Assembly: GCA_024639445.1 (NCBI GenBank)
Contig: JAHEIJ010000080.1
Coordinates: 1 to 8,961 of the forward strand
Direction: 5' to 3'
From: Gammaproteobacteria bacterium
GTDB lineage: Bacteria > Pseudomonadota > Gammaproteobacteria > UBA6429 > Thiohalophilaceae
DNA length: 8,961 nt
Position 1 is the first letter of the stretch, and every line of letters begins with the position of its first letter. Below, one piece after another: positions 1 through 7,024 of this stretch. The translations under genes and the position numbers were made by a program. The notes under the pieces are model-generated. The model was not told the origin of the DNA, searched no databases, and worked only from the letters and a program-made list of their open reading frames with translations.

Positions 1-621
1 CAGGATTTCCATGAAGGGTTCATAGCTACGCAAGGGTTTCATACCATCACTCATTAATCCCATGCCGTAGAACACGAGACCCAGTCCCATGAGCATCATG
101 CCGAAATATTTAGCGCGTTCTGTCTTTGCGGAAAATGACAAGAAAAATCCCACTGCTGTGGGGATCAAAGCATAGTAAGCAATATTAAAGGCGAGAATCT
201 GGGCGGTAACGGTGCTGCCAATGTTCGCACCCATAATAATACTGACAGACTGGGAGAGTGACATAATTCCTGCCGTTACGAATCCGACTACCAACACAGT
301 GGTGACAGATGATGAGTTCAGTACACCGGTCACTATTGCACCGGTCATAGCACCAGTGAAGCGGTTTATAGTTAGTCGGGCCAGGATTGTTCGTAGTGTC
401 TCACCAGCAACCTTCTTCAATCCCTCAGATAAAAAATCAAGTCCGAACAAAAATAATGCCAGCCCACCAAACAGACCCATTATTAACTGTAGCCAGTCGA
501 TATCAACCTCTTCCGAGGGGATTGCAGAAGTTTCTGTAGCTGTTGCGGATCCAATCAGCAACAACAAAATACAGAAGGCGAACAGGACACCTGGTTTATT
601 TATCAAATATTTGTATTTCAT
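1..621 (-). CDS. Na+/phosphate cotransporter family protein (3' part cut off by window edge)
   Basis: This is an inner-membrane protein of the Na/Pi-cotransporter family (PF02690), which moves phosphate or an anion with sodium. I read 207 codons from the ATG at 621, with no stop before the window edge, so the C-terminal part (normally a second Na/Pi repeat, often a PhoU-like tail) is missing. Residues 11-29 form a hydrophobic leader ending in ATA, which looks like a signal peptide or an extra helix. Hydrophobic segments follow at about 46-64, 91-120, 124-146 and 148-164. The family signature of the first repeat is visible: NSSSVTT at 102-108, where QSSSATT is usual, and GANIGSTVTAQ at 131-141. 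The Q-to-N and A-to-V changes are conservative. The gene lies 38 bases downstream of the patatin gene on the same strand, so co-transcription is likely. Its Shine-Dalgarno is weak (GGTTAGGC just before ATG). The family call is firm; the substrate is inferred from the family only. Confidence 0.9.
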   Translation of the reverse strand, partial: MKYKYLINKPGVLFAFCILLLLIGSATATETSAIPSEEVDIDWLQLIMGLFGGLALFLFGLDFLSEGLKKVAGETLRTILARLTINRFTGAMTGAIVTGVLNSSSVTTVLVVGFVTAGIMSLSQSVSIIMGANIGSTVTAQILAFNIAYYALIPTAVGFFLSFSAKTERAKYFGMMLMGLGLVFYGMGLMSDGMKPLRSYEPFMEIL

Positions 622-659
622 GCCTAACCAGTTAAAAAAAACGACCGGGGTCTGATTAA

Positions 660-3479
660 TTAACGCGATAACCAGTACGTCATGCCAGGAATATCCGTTA
701 CACTAAACAGGAAAAACCAGGTGTCGCCTGCATTATCAAAGTCACGAACGCCAAGGCCGAGACGCAAACGGTTTTCCAGGAAGCCGACATGAATATCTCC
801 GCCCGCCGTATCCTGTTCCAGAATTGCAGGTTCATTAAAAGTATGATACCAGGAGGCAGTCGCACCATAGCTGGAAAAAAGCCCGGAACGGGTCATGCGA
901 GTAAAATCCAGCCCGAGTGCCATGTAATCTTCTCTGGGCTCTTCTTCTTTTGTATTTAACAATCCACCCGCAAAGCCAAGTGAACCACGGATACCCAATT
1001 TGTTATCGCGGGATAATGACCAGGTGGGTTGCCAGGTGAACAGTAAATCCCCCTCGGCTATATCGATGCCGATTTCAAAAGGAATCACATTCCGCCACCA
1101 CCATTCCTCGGGTGCGGTGGAAGGGGAAAAAGTAAATCCGGGGTATTTATAGGTTGTCGCGCGCAATGCATAGGAACCGGCACCCATCAGGCCCGGATTA
1201 GCTTGTTCACGCTTCTCTGGGTCAGGTTCACGTGCTGTGTAGATGAGCTCTGCCTGTTGTTCAAGATAAACAAGCCGATCCGTCACGCGGCTTACCAGTT
1301 CATACGACCATTGTTCAGGATCATCCATAATGAGAGTCAGTATGGGCTGTTGTTTACCCTTTGTCGGCGTAGGTTTGAAACCCTCATTCTTGAGGTGTTC
1401 AAAGAACACCTTTTCTACGAAAAAAGCACTTGCCTTCTCCTCAGGGTTAAGGGCCCCTGCTTTCAAGGTCTTTTGCAGTCCTTCATGGATGATATGCATA
1501 TCCCGATCCACTGCAGGCATGGGTTTGAAGGCAAAATTAAATGTAGTAGAGTTACCAAATTCCTGACGGGCGAGCAAGGCGAAAACATAACGTCCACGGG
1601 GATCACCAGGTAAGGCCATTCTCGTATAAATATTCTCGCCAACCTTATTTAGACATTTGTTATATGATTTACCCTGATCATCAGGCGAAAAATGATTCAT
1701 GCAGATCAGTTGTGAGGCCGAGACAATGACGTCATAAATTCCTACATAATAATCATATTCACGAAATTTGAAATCCAGGAAAGCACCGAATGAACCCAGC
1801 AGGTTTCCGGTTATGGGTGCGCCAAGGCTGGTAACGCGGATCATCCGATCCATGTCTGCGGAATCCTGGGAGCGCCTTATTCGGGCTTCAAGATCTTCTA
1901 CATCAAGACGCGCTACCCGTATAACCTTAAGCAGGGCCTCCGCATAATTTTCGCGTAAATCAGCTATATCAATGGTGCATTTTGTACCCACAGATAGTCC
2001 GGAGAGATATTTTGAATCCTGGCAGCGCTGCGTGATACCCGCCTGGCGTAAACGTTTTACGGAATAAGGCGGAAAGATCGGTGCCTTTGTCCGATCATAA
2101 GACAATTCGAGAAGTCGACCGGTGCGGCGAATAGCGTCATCACAATTCAGAGGTCTATCAAAATAGGGGAAATACTTGTCACAATTCAGCTTGCGTTTTT
2201 TATCAACAAGCAGATCAGCCAGGTGATATCCTAATAAGGATAAATTATGTGTCCAGATGTCACTGGTTAATTCGCGATACAACTCATAACGGCGTGCGGT
2301 TCCCAGGGCATCCAACAACAGGCTGCTTTCAGATAACAAACTATAATCAAGTTGTCGACAGGCTGCAGGAGGTTCAGGCCCGTCACAGGCCGTTTTTTGT
2401 TCATACTCCGATATCTTGTAACGTAAGCGATCGGGATCGAGATAGAGATAGGTTACCGGGATAGGATTGTCTTTCGCGTCGCGGTGATAATCGGCAAGGA
2501 GACGGGTCAGACCAATAGGCAGATTATCAAACAAGCCGCCATCAGCAAATACGGCCGCTTCTGATTTTTCATAGCCGGGGAGACACTTCAAGTGTGAGTC
2601 TGTCTTTTTAGGATTTTCTTTTTCCTTTTCGTTTTCAGCCCTACTCGTGGCGAATGCATAACGACAATACTCTAGTCGCTTACGACCAAATGCTACAGGA
2701 AAGGCGCTGGTGGTCAGCATGGCAGTTTCAACTTGCTCATCGGAAATAGCGAACGGCGGCAATCTGGAATCATTCGGGAAAAGGATCATTGACGGGTCAA
2801 CGAGTGAGGGATAATCTTTTGGATCAAAAAAGAATCCCACGGTCTTATCCTGCTTGACTACCAACTCAAACGGAAAATAAAAACGCTGGTTCTGAACCTT
2901 GAGATTGCCTAAAATCAATATTTCAGGTTCAACCCGGGTTACCGTGACGCCCAGAGGAACACGACATCCCGGACGAAATGACGGCGTATTCCATTTTTCT
3001 CGCATGCTTCGTGACGCGGATGTTAAATCCATACGCGAAAGCAAGGCATCATCTGACTTATAAAACGGTGAAGTTGGGGAAGCGGGTAACAGGTGGTTGA
3101 TATCCAGGTTCAACCAGACTTCACGGAATAAATTATCATCAATCGTATTTGCCAGGCCCCCTTCTTTCATTGGTCGTGTACACCAGGTCATACCGGATAG
3201 TAACGAATTGATACCGCCGGCAGAGGCACCGGCAAAACTCGCGGCCTGAAAGGAGCGAAACTCGCCACCCAGTACAGGGTCTTCAAAAGCAAATTCACGT
3301 AGGATTTTCAGTGCGCCCCAATTGAGACCGGCTTCATACGCCCCCTTGCTGGCCCCACCACTGATGGCCAGAGACACACGCTGAGACTGGTCGTCAAAAT
3401 CAGCCCCGATAGCCATTGATAACGACCAGCAGCCTATAAGGCCAAGAAGTAGCAGGTTCCTGAACCAAACTATCTTCAT
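660..3479 (-). CDS. Large exported patatin-like phospholipase with strand-rich C-terminus
   Basis: This is a 939-aa protein with an N-terminal patatin domain, a lipid acyl hydrolase using a Ser-Asp dyad. I start it at the ATG at 3479, not at the in-frame ATG 18 codons upstream (3533), because AGGGAA lies 5 bases before it and a classic signal peptide follows (KIVWFR, then a hydrophobic stretch ending AIGA at about residue 26). The patatin motifs are the oxyanion loop GGASKGAYEAG (41-51), the nucleophile elbow GASAG with Ser86, TTSAFPVAFG (256-265), and DGG with Asp313. All are intact, so activity is expected. Beyond about residue 350 comes a long region I cannot assign, with several Cys residues that could form disulfides outside the cytoplasm. 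The last ~130 residues alternate polar and aromatic residues in strand-like runs, as in outer-membrane barrels. The terminal residue is Arg, however, not the usual Phe or Trp. Exported lipase is well supported; outer-membrane insertion is inference. Some secreted patatins act on host or prey lipids, but nothing here shows that. Confidence 0.9.
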   Translation of the reverse strand: MKIVWFRNLLLLGLIGCWSLSMAIGADFDDQSQRVSLAISGGASKGAYEAGLNWGALKILREFAFEDPVLGGEFRSFQAASFAGASAGGINSLLSGMTWCTRPMKEGGLANTIDDNLFREVWLNLDINHLLPASPTSPFYKSDDALLSRMDLTSASRSMREKWNTPSFRPGCRVPLGVTVTRVEPEILILGNLKVQNQRFYFPFELVVKQDKTVGFFFDPKDYPSLVDPSMILFPNDSRLPPFAISDEQVETAMLTTSAFPVAFGRKRLEYCRYAFATSRAENEKEKENPKKTDSHLKCLPGYEKSEAAVFADGGLFDNLPIGLTRLLADYHRDAKDNPIPVTYLYLDPDRLRYKISEYEQKTACDGPEPPAACRQLDYSLLSESSLLLDALGTARRYELYRELTSDIWTHNLSLLGYHLADLLVDKKRKLNCDKYFPYFDRPLNCDDAIRRTGRLLELSYDRTKAPIFPPYSVKRLRQAGITQRCQDSKYLSGLSVGTKCTIDIADLRENYAEALLKVIRVARLDVEDLEARIRRSQDSADMDRMIRVTSLGAPITGNLLGSFGAFLDFKFREYDYYVGIYDVIVSASQLICMNHFSPDDQGKSYNKCLNKVGENIYTRMALPGDPRGRYVFALLARQEFGNSTTFNFAFKPMPAVDRDMHIIHEGLQKTLKAGALNPEEKASAFFVEKVFFEHLKNEGFKPTPTKGKQQPILTLIMDDPEQWSYELVSRVTDRLVYLEQQAELIYTAREPDPEKREQANPGLMGAGSYALRATTYKYPGFTFSPSTAPEEWWWRNVIPFEIGIDIAEGDLLFTWQPTWSLSRDNKLGIRGSLGFAGGLLNTKEEEPREDYMALGLDFTRMTRSGLFSSYGATASWYHTFNEPAILEQDTAGGDIHVGFLENRLRLGLGVRDFDNAGDTWFFLFSVTDIPGMTYWLSR

Positions 3480-3484
3480 TTTTG

Positions 3485-3490
3485 TTCCCT
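3485..3490 (-). promoter_or_regulatory. Ribosome binding site deciding the patatin start
   Basis: On the minus strand AGGGAA ends 5 bases before the ATG at 3479. It is the only good Shine-Dalgarno near the two candidate starts. It places the start directly before a signal peptide and makes the 18 upstream codons from 3533 untranslated. Confidence 0.75.
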
Positions 3491-3524
3491 GTTTAATGGA
3501 AAATAGAACTGCACATAAAAAAAG

Positions 3525-3552
3525 TGTATACAACCTGTGAACTATAAATCAA
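3525..3552 (-). promoter_or_regulatory. Candidate sigma-70 promoter for the patatin-transporter unit
   Basis: Reading the minus strand, a -35 like TTGATT (3552-3547) is followed after 16 bases by a -10 like TATACA (3530-3525). Transcription would start near 3518, leaving a leader of about 39 bases before the ATG at 3479. The palindrome ATGATTATCAT (3552-3562) touches the upstream edge of the -35 and could bind a regulator. Pattern match only. Confidence 0.35.
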
Positions 3553-3640
3553 TGATTATCATGAAATTTAGCAGAATTTCCGCTACCATGAGGCACGAAT
3601 TCCACTACTTTACATATCTTTATCGAAACCGGGGAAAAGT

Positions 3641-4039
3641 ATGTCTCAAATGATTGCTGAGCAATGGTTATTGGATGCGGTGAGAACGGCTAATGCCAGA
3701 GATCATGCTGCCCACATGGATCTTATTTCCAAACATATTAGTTTGCAGGGTGTGCCAGGTTTTGAGTCAATTGGTTATGAAGACTGGTCTCGCCAAACTC
3801 AACATGAATTTGAAAACAACCTGCTGAAAAGCGTGCGATATGATGGCTTTAAACTGGTCGCAGAAACCGCAACCCGAATCATGTTCAAGACCTTTGAAAC
3901 CGTGGTAGCAACCGATGGTACCGTTAATGCGCAAGGGGTGGAAATGTTACTGGATAAAGAAGAGGATGGGAAATGGCGCCTGGTTCAGGAGCGCATCCTG
4001 CCTCCGGATGAAAGTGCCCATGACCAATTAGTTCCATAG
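3641..4039 (+). CDS. Small NTF2-like / SnoaL-like fold protein, function unknown
   Basis: This is a 132-aa soluble protein with no signal peptide or membrane segment. Its pattern suggests an NTF2-like (SnoaL/DUF4440 type) fold: an N-terminal helical part with a tryptophan (residues 5-30), a middle section with another tryptophan (about 49), then alternating strands ending in DGKWRLVQERIL (about 109-120), the typical last strand of that fold. The length suits the fold. No catalytic residues can be named. The start is supported by GGGGAA 5 bases before the ATG; Met4 is a less likely alternative. The gene begins a plus-strand pair with the DUF3179 gene 65 bases downstream and is divergent from the patatin gene. 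The fold assignment rests on general pattern, not on a specific family match. Members of this fold range from isomerases to ligand-binding proteins, so no role is assigned. Confidence 0.7.
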   Translation: MSQMIAEQWLLDAVRTANARDHAAHMDLISKHISLQGVPGFESIGYEDWSRQTQHEFENNLLKSVRYDGFKLVAETATRIMFKTFETVVATDGTVNAQGVEMLLDKEEDGKWRLVQERILPPDESAHDQLVP

Positions 4040-4104
4040 ACAGGAACTTGCTGACTTGAACCGGGTCGATATGGGTATTCCTAACGATTTCAGGTTTACT
4101 CGCC

Positions 4105-5085
4105 ATGGATCTAAACCCTGTAGTCTTCAAACACAAATATGCGCGACCGGCCATTTATGCCCTTTTGGCTCTCATATTGGCAGGGTATTTTTTTCGCCAT
4201 CCTGGCTACGCCACGACCAATAATGGTTTTAATCTCTCTAACTCATTAGTCCCAGCCGAACAGATTTATCACGGCGGCCCGCCTAAAGATGGTATTCCGG
4301 CCATTGATAAACCAGAATTTCTCACCGTGCGGCAAGCAGGTTTTCTCAAACCCGAAGATCGTGTGCTTGGAGCAACTTATAACGGGATAAGTCGAGCCTA
4401 CCCCGTGCGTATATTAAATTATCATGAAATAGTGAACGATGAATTTCTGGAACAAGCCGTGGTGATTACCTATTGTCCACTCTGTGGCACAGGAATGGCC
4501 TTTCACGCCGATATTTCTGGCCAAACTCGAAGCTTTGGGGTGTCGGGATTATTATATAACAGTGATATGTTGCTTTATGACAGGGAATCAGGCTCGCTCT
4601 GGTCACAATTAATGAAACAGGCAATCAGTGGCCCGCTTAAAGGTGAAAAGCTGCAACAGATTCCCCTGGCACACACGACCTGGAGAGACTGGAAAAAGCA
4701 ACACCCTCAAACCCAGGTGCTCTCGACCAGGACAGGTTATTCCCGTGATTACACCAAAACCCCTTATCCGGGTTACAGCAGCAGTAATGTGATCATGTTT
4801 CCGGTTAATTACCAGGCCGCGCAATATCACCCGAAAGAACAGGTGCTGGGAATTGAAATAGAATCTACGTTCAAGGCTTATCCATTTAGCGAACTGGCAA
4901 AGTTTGATAGCCGAGTATTGCACGACATGGTTGCGGGACAAAAACTGGAAGTTCAATTTGATCCGCTCAATCGTACAGGTAAAATCCTGGATGAAAATAG
5001 AAAGGAAATTCCGACAGTGATCAGTTTCTGGTTTGCCTGGGTGGCGTTTCATCCCGAAAGTAAGGTATTCAAGGCCGGATTGTAG
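4105..5085 (+). CDS. Membrane-anchored DUF3179 domain protein
   Basis: This is a 326-aa protein with one N-terminal membrane helix (about residues 14-30) after a short basic segment (KHKYAR). The rest is probably extracytoplasmic. Residues from about 65 to the end match DUF3179 (PF11376), a family without a known biochemical role. Diagnostic pieces are FLTVRQAGFLKPEDRVLGA (72-90), ARAYP-like SRAYP (96-100), TYCPLCGTG (122-130) with the CxxC pair Cys124 and Cys127, and GVSGLLYNSDMLLYDR followed by ESGSLWSQ (145-168), the family's most recognisable block. A second GIEIE...KAYPF copy of the AYP motif lies about 100 residues before the C-terminus. The length is close to usual. The ATG at 4105 has only a weak CAGG 10 bases upstream, but no better in-frame start is visible. 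It follows the NTF2-like gene and ends 15 bases from the convergent macro-domain gene, with no obvious terminator between them. Confidence 0.88.
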   Translation: MDLNPVVFKHKYARPAIYALLALILAGYFFRHPGYATTNNGFNLSNSLVPAEQIYHGGPPKDGIPAIDKPEFLTVRQAGFLKPEDRVLGATYNGISRAYPVRILNYHEIVNDEFLEQAVVITYCPLCGTGMAFHADISGQTRSFGVSGLLYNSDMLLYDRESGSLWSQLMKQAISGPLKGEKLQQIPLAHTTWRDWKKQHPQTQVLSTRTGYSRDYTKTPYPGYSSSNVIMFPVNYQAAQYHPKEQVLGIEIESTFKAYPFSELAKFDSRVLHDMVAGQKLEVQFDPLNRTGKILDENRKEIPTVISFWFAWVAFHPESKVFKAGL

Positions 5086-5100
5086 CCAGGCAAGTCTCGA

Positions 5101-5778
5101 TTACTTGAACCAGTCGGTCATCTCATCATCAGCCAAATCGGCTATTTCTGCCTCATCTAACTCAATATGACCAACGGCCTCATCATGAGAAGTTATGATA
5201 GGTTGTTCTTCAGTTGTTGTTTTCGCGTTCTCTCGAAAAGCATCAAAAAACGGCCTAAAGGTTTCTTGTTTGAGGCAAACCATGATTTTTTCGACCGCGC
5301 ATTCCTGGCGGGCATCCCAGAAATGGGTGATTGAGCGGAAAAAAGCCTGGGCGCAGATTTCGATGGGGATATTCCTGGCACCAGCGCCAATCACGGGAAA
5401 TGCGATCGAACCCCATTCATTTGCTTCGCACAGCAACAAACTGCGCGATACAGTTTGTTCAATCTTGTGTTGTTCGTCGCCCTCTCCCATGCTCGGCCCC
5501 ACTGCATGGATGACGGCTTTGTAGGGTAAACTCCCTGCCGTGGTATAGACAGCCATACCACTATCAATTTGTCCATATTCCTGTATCAACTGCCGGCTTT
5601 GGTTCTGGAGGTTCTCACCTGCCGCCGCCAGGATCTTGCCAGCCAGGCCCTCTGCGTGCGACAGCTCACTATTAGTTGGATTGACAATGACTTCAACCTG
5701 GGCAGTCAGTAAATCGCTTATGCCAACCCATAACTCGCGGTCTCCGTAGAGAAATTGCATGGAAGTTTTACTTTCCAT
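5101..5778 (-). CDS. Macro domain protein with acidic C-terminal tail
   Basis: This is a 225-aa cytoplasmic protein (228 aa if the GTG at 5787 is used). Residues about 10-180 form a macro domain, a fold that binds ADP-ribose and related nucleotides and sometimes removes ADP-ribose from proteins or metabolites. Numbering from the GTG, VIVNPTN (34-39, Asn36 and Asn39) corresponds to the family's VNAAN motif. HAEGLAG (44-50) takes the place of the glycine-rich loop HGGGVAG. AVIHAVGP (91-98) and PVIGAGARNIP (131-141) match the second half of the ligand site. The first loop has lost two of three glycines, so hydrolase activity is uncertain while binding remains plausible. Residues 190-228 are a low-complexity acidic tail (DEAEIADLADDEMTD). 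I prefer the ATG at 5778. No start has a strong Shine-Dalgarno, and the ATG at 5760 is a third option. The gene is divergent from the DUF502 gene. The substrate is unknown. Confidence 0.88.
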   Translation of the reverse strand: MESKTSMQFLYGDRELWVGISDLLTAQVEVIVNPTNSELSHAEGLAGKILAAAGENLQNQSRQLIQEYGQIDSGMAVYTTAGSLPYKAVIHAVGPSMGEGDEQHKIEQTVSRSLLLCEANEWGSIAFPVIGAGARNIPIEICAQAFFRSITHFWDARQECAVEKIMVCLKQETFRPFFDAFRENAKTTTEEQPIITSHDEAVGHIELDEAEIADLADDEMTDWFK

Positions 5779-5779
5779 G
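5758..5779 (-). promoter_or_regulatory. Inverted repeat spanning two candidate start codons of the macro gene
   Basis: CATGGAA (5758-5764) and TTCCATG (5773-5779) are perfect 7-base complementary arms, extended by AGT/ACT with one unpaired base. In the macro-gene mRNA one arm holds the ATG at 5778 and the other the in-frame ATG at 5760, so folding would cover both. The pairing is seen directly; a role in translation is inference. Confidence 0.35.
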
Positions 5780-5831
5780 TTAGGCACCCGTATCCACTCG
5801 ATTAATACTATCGTGATAAGTCATATAAATA

Positions 5832-5872
5832 TTATCGCATACACCAGGTTAAAATCATCTGGTATGCGGTAA
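5832..5872. repeat. Imperfect inverted repeat between divergent macro and DUF502 genes
   Basis: The outer arms at 5832-5841 and 5863-5872 pair over 10 bases, including CGCATA with TATGCG and one G-T pair. The inner arms CCAG (5844-5847) and CTGG (5859-5862) add four pairs after a 2-base bulge (CA), leaving an 11-base loop. No T-run follows on either side, so it is not a terminator. It sits in the 161-base gap between two divergent genes, where it could be an operator for both or part of a leader RNA. Confidence 0.4.
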
Positions 5873-5939
5873 GTTATGTGTATTTTTGATGTAATATTCA
5901 GGACTGGGTTGTTGGCACATTATCAAGCAGGAGGCCATC

Positions 5940-6527
5940 ATGAGCAATGCAAGCGTATCTTTTATTAAAACTACAGTCATTGGTGGTTTGGTTGTTGTTA
6001 TTCCTTTATCTCTGATCATCATTATTTTCGGCGATTTATTTGTAAATCTCGTCGCAATTGCGCAACCTATTGCGAAATACTTACCCTTCAATGAGCTATT
6101 AAATACGATAATTGTTGCAGTGTTGGCAGTGGTTGTTATTTTTCTGATCTGCTTTATGACGGGTTTAATTGTCCGTACCAGTTGGGGCGTATCCGGAAAA
6201 AACTGGTTTGAACGAAGTGTGTTAAATCGCATCCCGATGTATTCAATGCTCAAAAACCTTACGCATAAATTTGTGGGCGAGGAAGGAACACAATTTACGC
6301 CAGCCGAGATCGATTTGTTTGGAACTGACTGCAGGGTATTAGGCGCTATTGTTGAAGAATTATCCGATGGACGATTTTCGGTGTTTGTACCAATAACACC
6401 TGCTGCGACTGTAGGTCAGGTCTATTTAGTACCGGCCAGTCGCGTGAAGCGATTGGATGCTTCACTGGGCACTACCATCAATACCATCACTGAATGGGGT
6501 ATTGGAGCAGGTAAATTATTCAAGTAA
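5940..6527 (+). CDS. DUF502 family inner-membrane protein
   Basis: This is a 195-aa protein with two membrane helices (about residues 10-33 and 54-78) and a cytoplasmic or peripheral C-terminal domain. The family match is to DUF502 (PF04367). After the second helix comes GLIVRTSWG, then a segment leading to LNRIPMYSMLKNLTHKF (117 onward by eye, the conserved RIP motif), and later FSVFVPITPAATVGQVYLVP, which matches the family's FVPTTPNPTSG block. Members are often around 200 aa, so this one is complete. Their molecular function is not established. The start is very well supported: a perfect AGGAGG lies 5 bases before the ATG, the strongest ribosome binding site in the window. That suggests efficient translation. 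It has its own upstream region with a long inverted repeat and converges with the small gene downstream, the two stop codons being 4 bases apart. Confidence 0.88.
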   Translation: MSNASVSFIKTTVIGGLVVVIPLSLIIIIFGDLFVNLVAIAQPIAKYLPFNELLNTIIVAVLAVVVIFLICFMTGLIVRTSWGVSGKNWFERSVLNRIPMYSMLKNLTHKFVGEEGTQFTPAEIDLFGTDCRVLGAIVEELSDGRFSVFVPITPAATVGQVYLVPASRVKRLDASLGTTINTITEWGIGAGKLFK

Positions 6528-6531
6528 CAGG

Positions 6532-6792
6532 TTATTTTAGCAGCGGATGATCTTTTGGCAGTTGTTTAGAGTACCAGATTGCCAACTTGTGCCGCATGGC
6601 TTGTTGAGAAACCTGTTCTTCCGGCAAGGGCTGAATAAGTTTGTCATGCACAAATAGTCGATAGATATATTCAATTTTCTCATTTGCCGAGTCAGTTGCT
6701 TCAAATTCAACCGCGCCCCGGGTTTCACCGTATTTCATGCCAACTTTTATTGCGGCTTTGACCAGTTCTGCTTCATGTTTCAATTTTTTCAT
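6532..6792 (-). CDS. Small conserved-looking protein, DUF5062-like
   Basis: This is an 86-aa soluble, charged protein. The N-terminus KKLKHEAELVKAAIKVGMKYG is an amphipathic helix; the middle ends in IYRLFVHDKLIQPLP, and the C-terminus is MRHKLAIWYSKQLPKDHPLL. This layout, especially LVHDKLI-type and KHKLA..LPKDHPLL endings, resembles the short DUF5062 proteins of Gammaproteobacteria as I remember them; I could not check it. No function is known. No Cys or metal-binding pattern is present. The ATG at 6792 has only a weak upstream sequence. The gene has its own candidate promoter about 100 bases upstream and is isolated from the lipoprotein gene by a terminator, so it is probably a single-gene unit. 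It ends 4 bases from the convergent DUF502 gene. Confidence 0.75.
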   Translation of the reverse strand: MKKLKHEAELVKAAIKVGMKYGETRGAVEFEATDSANEKIEYIYRLFVHDKLIQPLPEEQVSQQAMRHKLAIWYSKQLPKDHPLLK

Positions 6793-6893
6793 GGTGTTAA
6801 TTCATTTGTAATCAAAAATTCTCTGCTGGCAATATTAGCGTATTTTCACCGTCCAAGGGAAATGGTGGTTAAGAATCTGAGGCTACTGAATCA

Positions 6894-6921
6894 CATATAA
6901 AAAAGTTAGGACGATTGTAAA
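6894..6921 (-). promoter_or_regulatory. Candidate sigma-70 promoter for the small DUF5062-like gene
   Basis: On the minus strand TTTACA (6921-6916, one mismatch to TTGACA) and TATATG (6899-6894) are separated by 16 bases. Transcription would begin near 6887, with a leader of roughly 95 bases. It lies just after the terminator of the lipoprotein gene, where a new promoter is expected. Pattern match only. Confidence 0.35.
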
Positions 6922-6940
6922 TAATTTCATTTATATTAAC

Positions 6941-6965
6941 AAAAAGGCCAGCAAATGCTGGCCTT
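6941..6965 (-). terminator. Rho-independent terminator of the lipoprotein gene
   Basis: Reading the minus strand, AAGGCCAGC (6965-6957) pairs perfectly with GCTGGCCTT (6952-6944) around a 4-base loop, and a run of five T follows into TTGTT (6945-6941 and beyond). It sits 60 bases after the stop of the lipoprotein gene. On the plus strand a TTTTTT run also lies three bases further (6969-6974), but no plus-strand gene reads into it. Between the stop and this stem there is a weaker A+T-rich hairpin (TTGATGT 6977-6983 with ACATCAA 7003-7009) of unknown role. Confidence 0.85.
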
Positions 6966-7024
6966 AAATTTTTTATTTGATGTGGATATATTTTCATATA
7001 CGACATCAATAATTTTGTCCCATA

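Noticed and set aside
634..652. GACCCCGGTC followed by eight T on the minus strand, between the patatin and transporter genes, resembling a terminator
   Set aside because: The stem would have only four pairs with a 2-base loop, too small to be stable, and the transporter start is immediately downstream.
212..655. 147-codon open frame on the plus strand
   Set aside because: It lies antisense to the Na/Pi cotransporter gene, whose minus-strand translation shows family motifs. The plus-strand product is low-complexity and unrecognisable.
1203..1613. 136-codon open frame on the plus strand
   Set aside because: It is fully antisense within the patatin coding region and has no ribosome binding site or recognisable domain.
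3480..3533. 18 extra N-terminal codons for the patatin from the ATG at 3533
   Set aside because: The AGGGAA site and signal peptide both point to the ATG at 3479, and the extra codons cover the likely leader and part of the promoter region.
4609..5052. 147-codon open frame on the minus strand
   Set aside because: It is antisense to the DUF3179 gene, which is well supported by family motifs on the plus strand.
5855..6253. 132-codon open frame on the minus strand
   Set aside because: It is antisense to the DUF502 gene, which has a perfect Shine-Dalgarno and family motifs.
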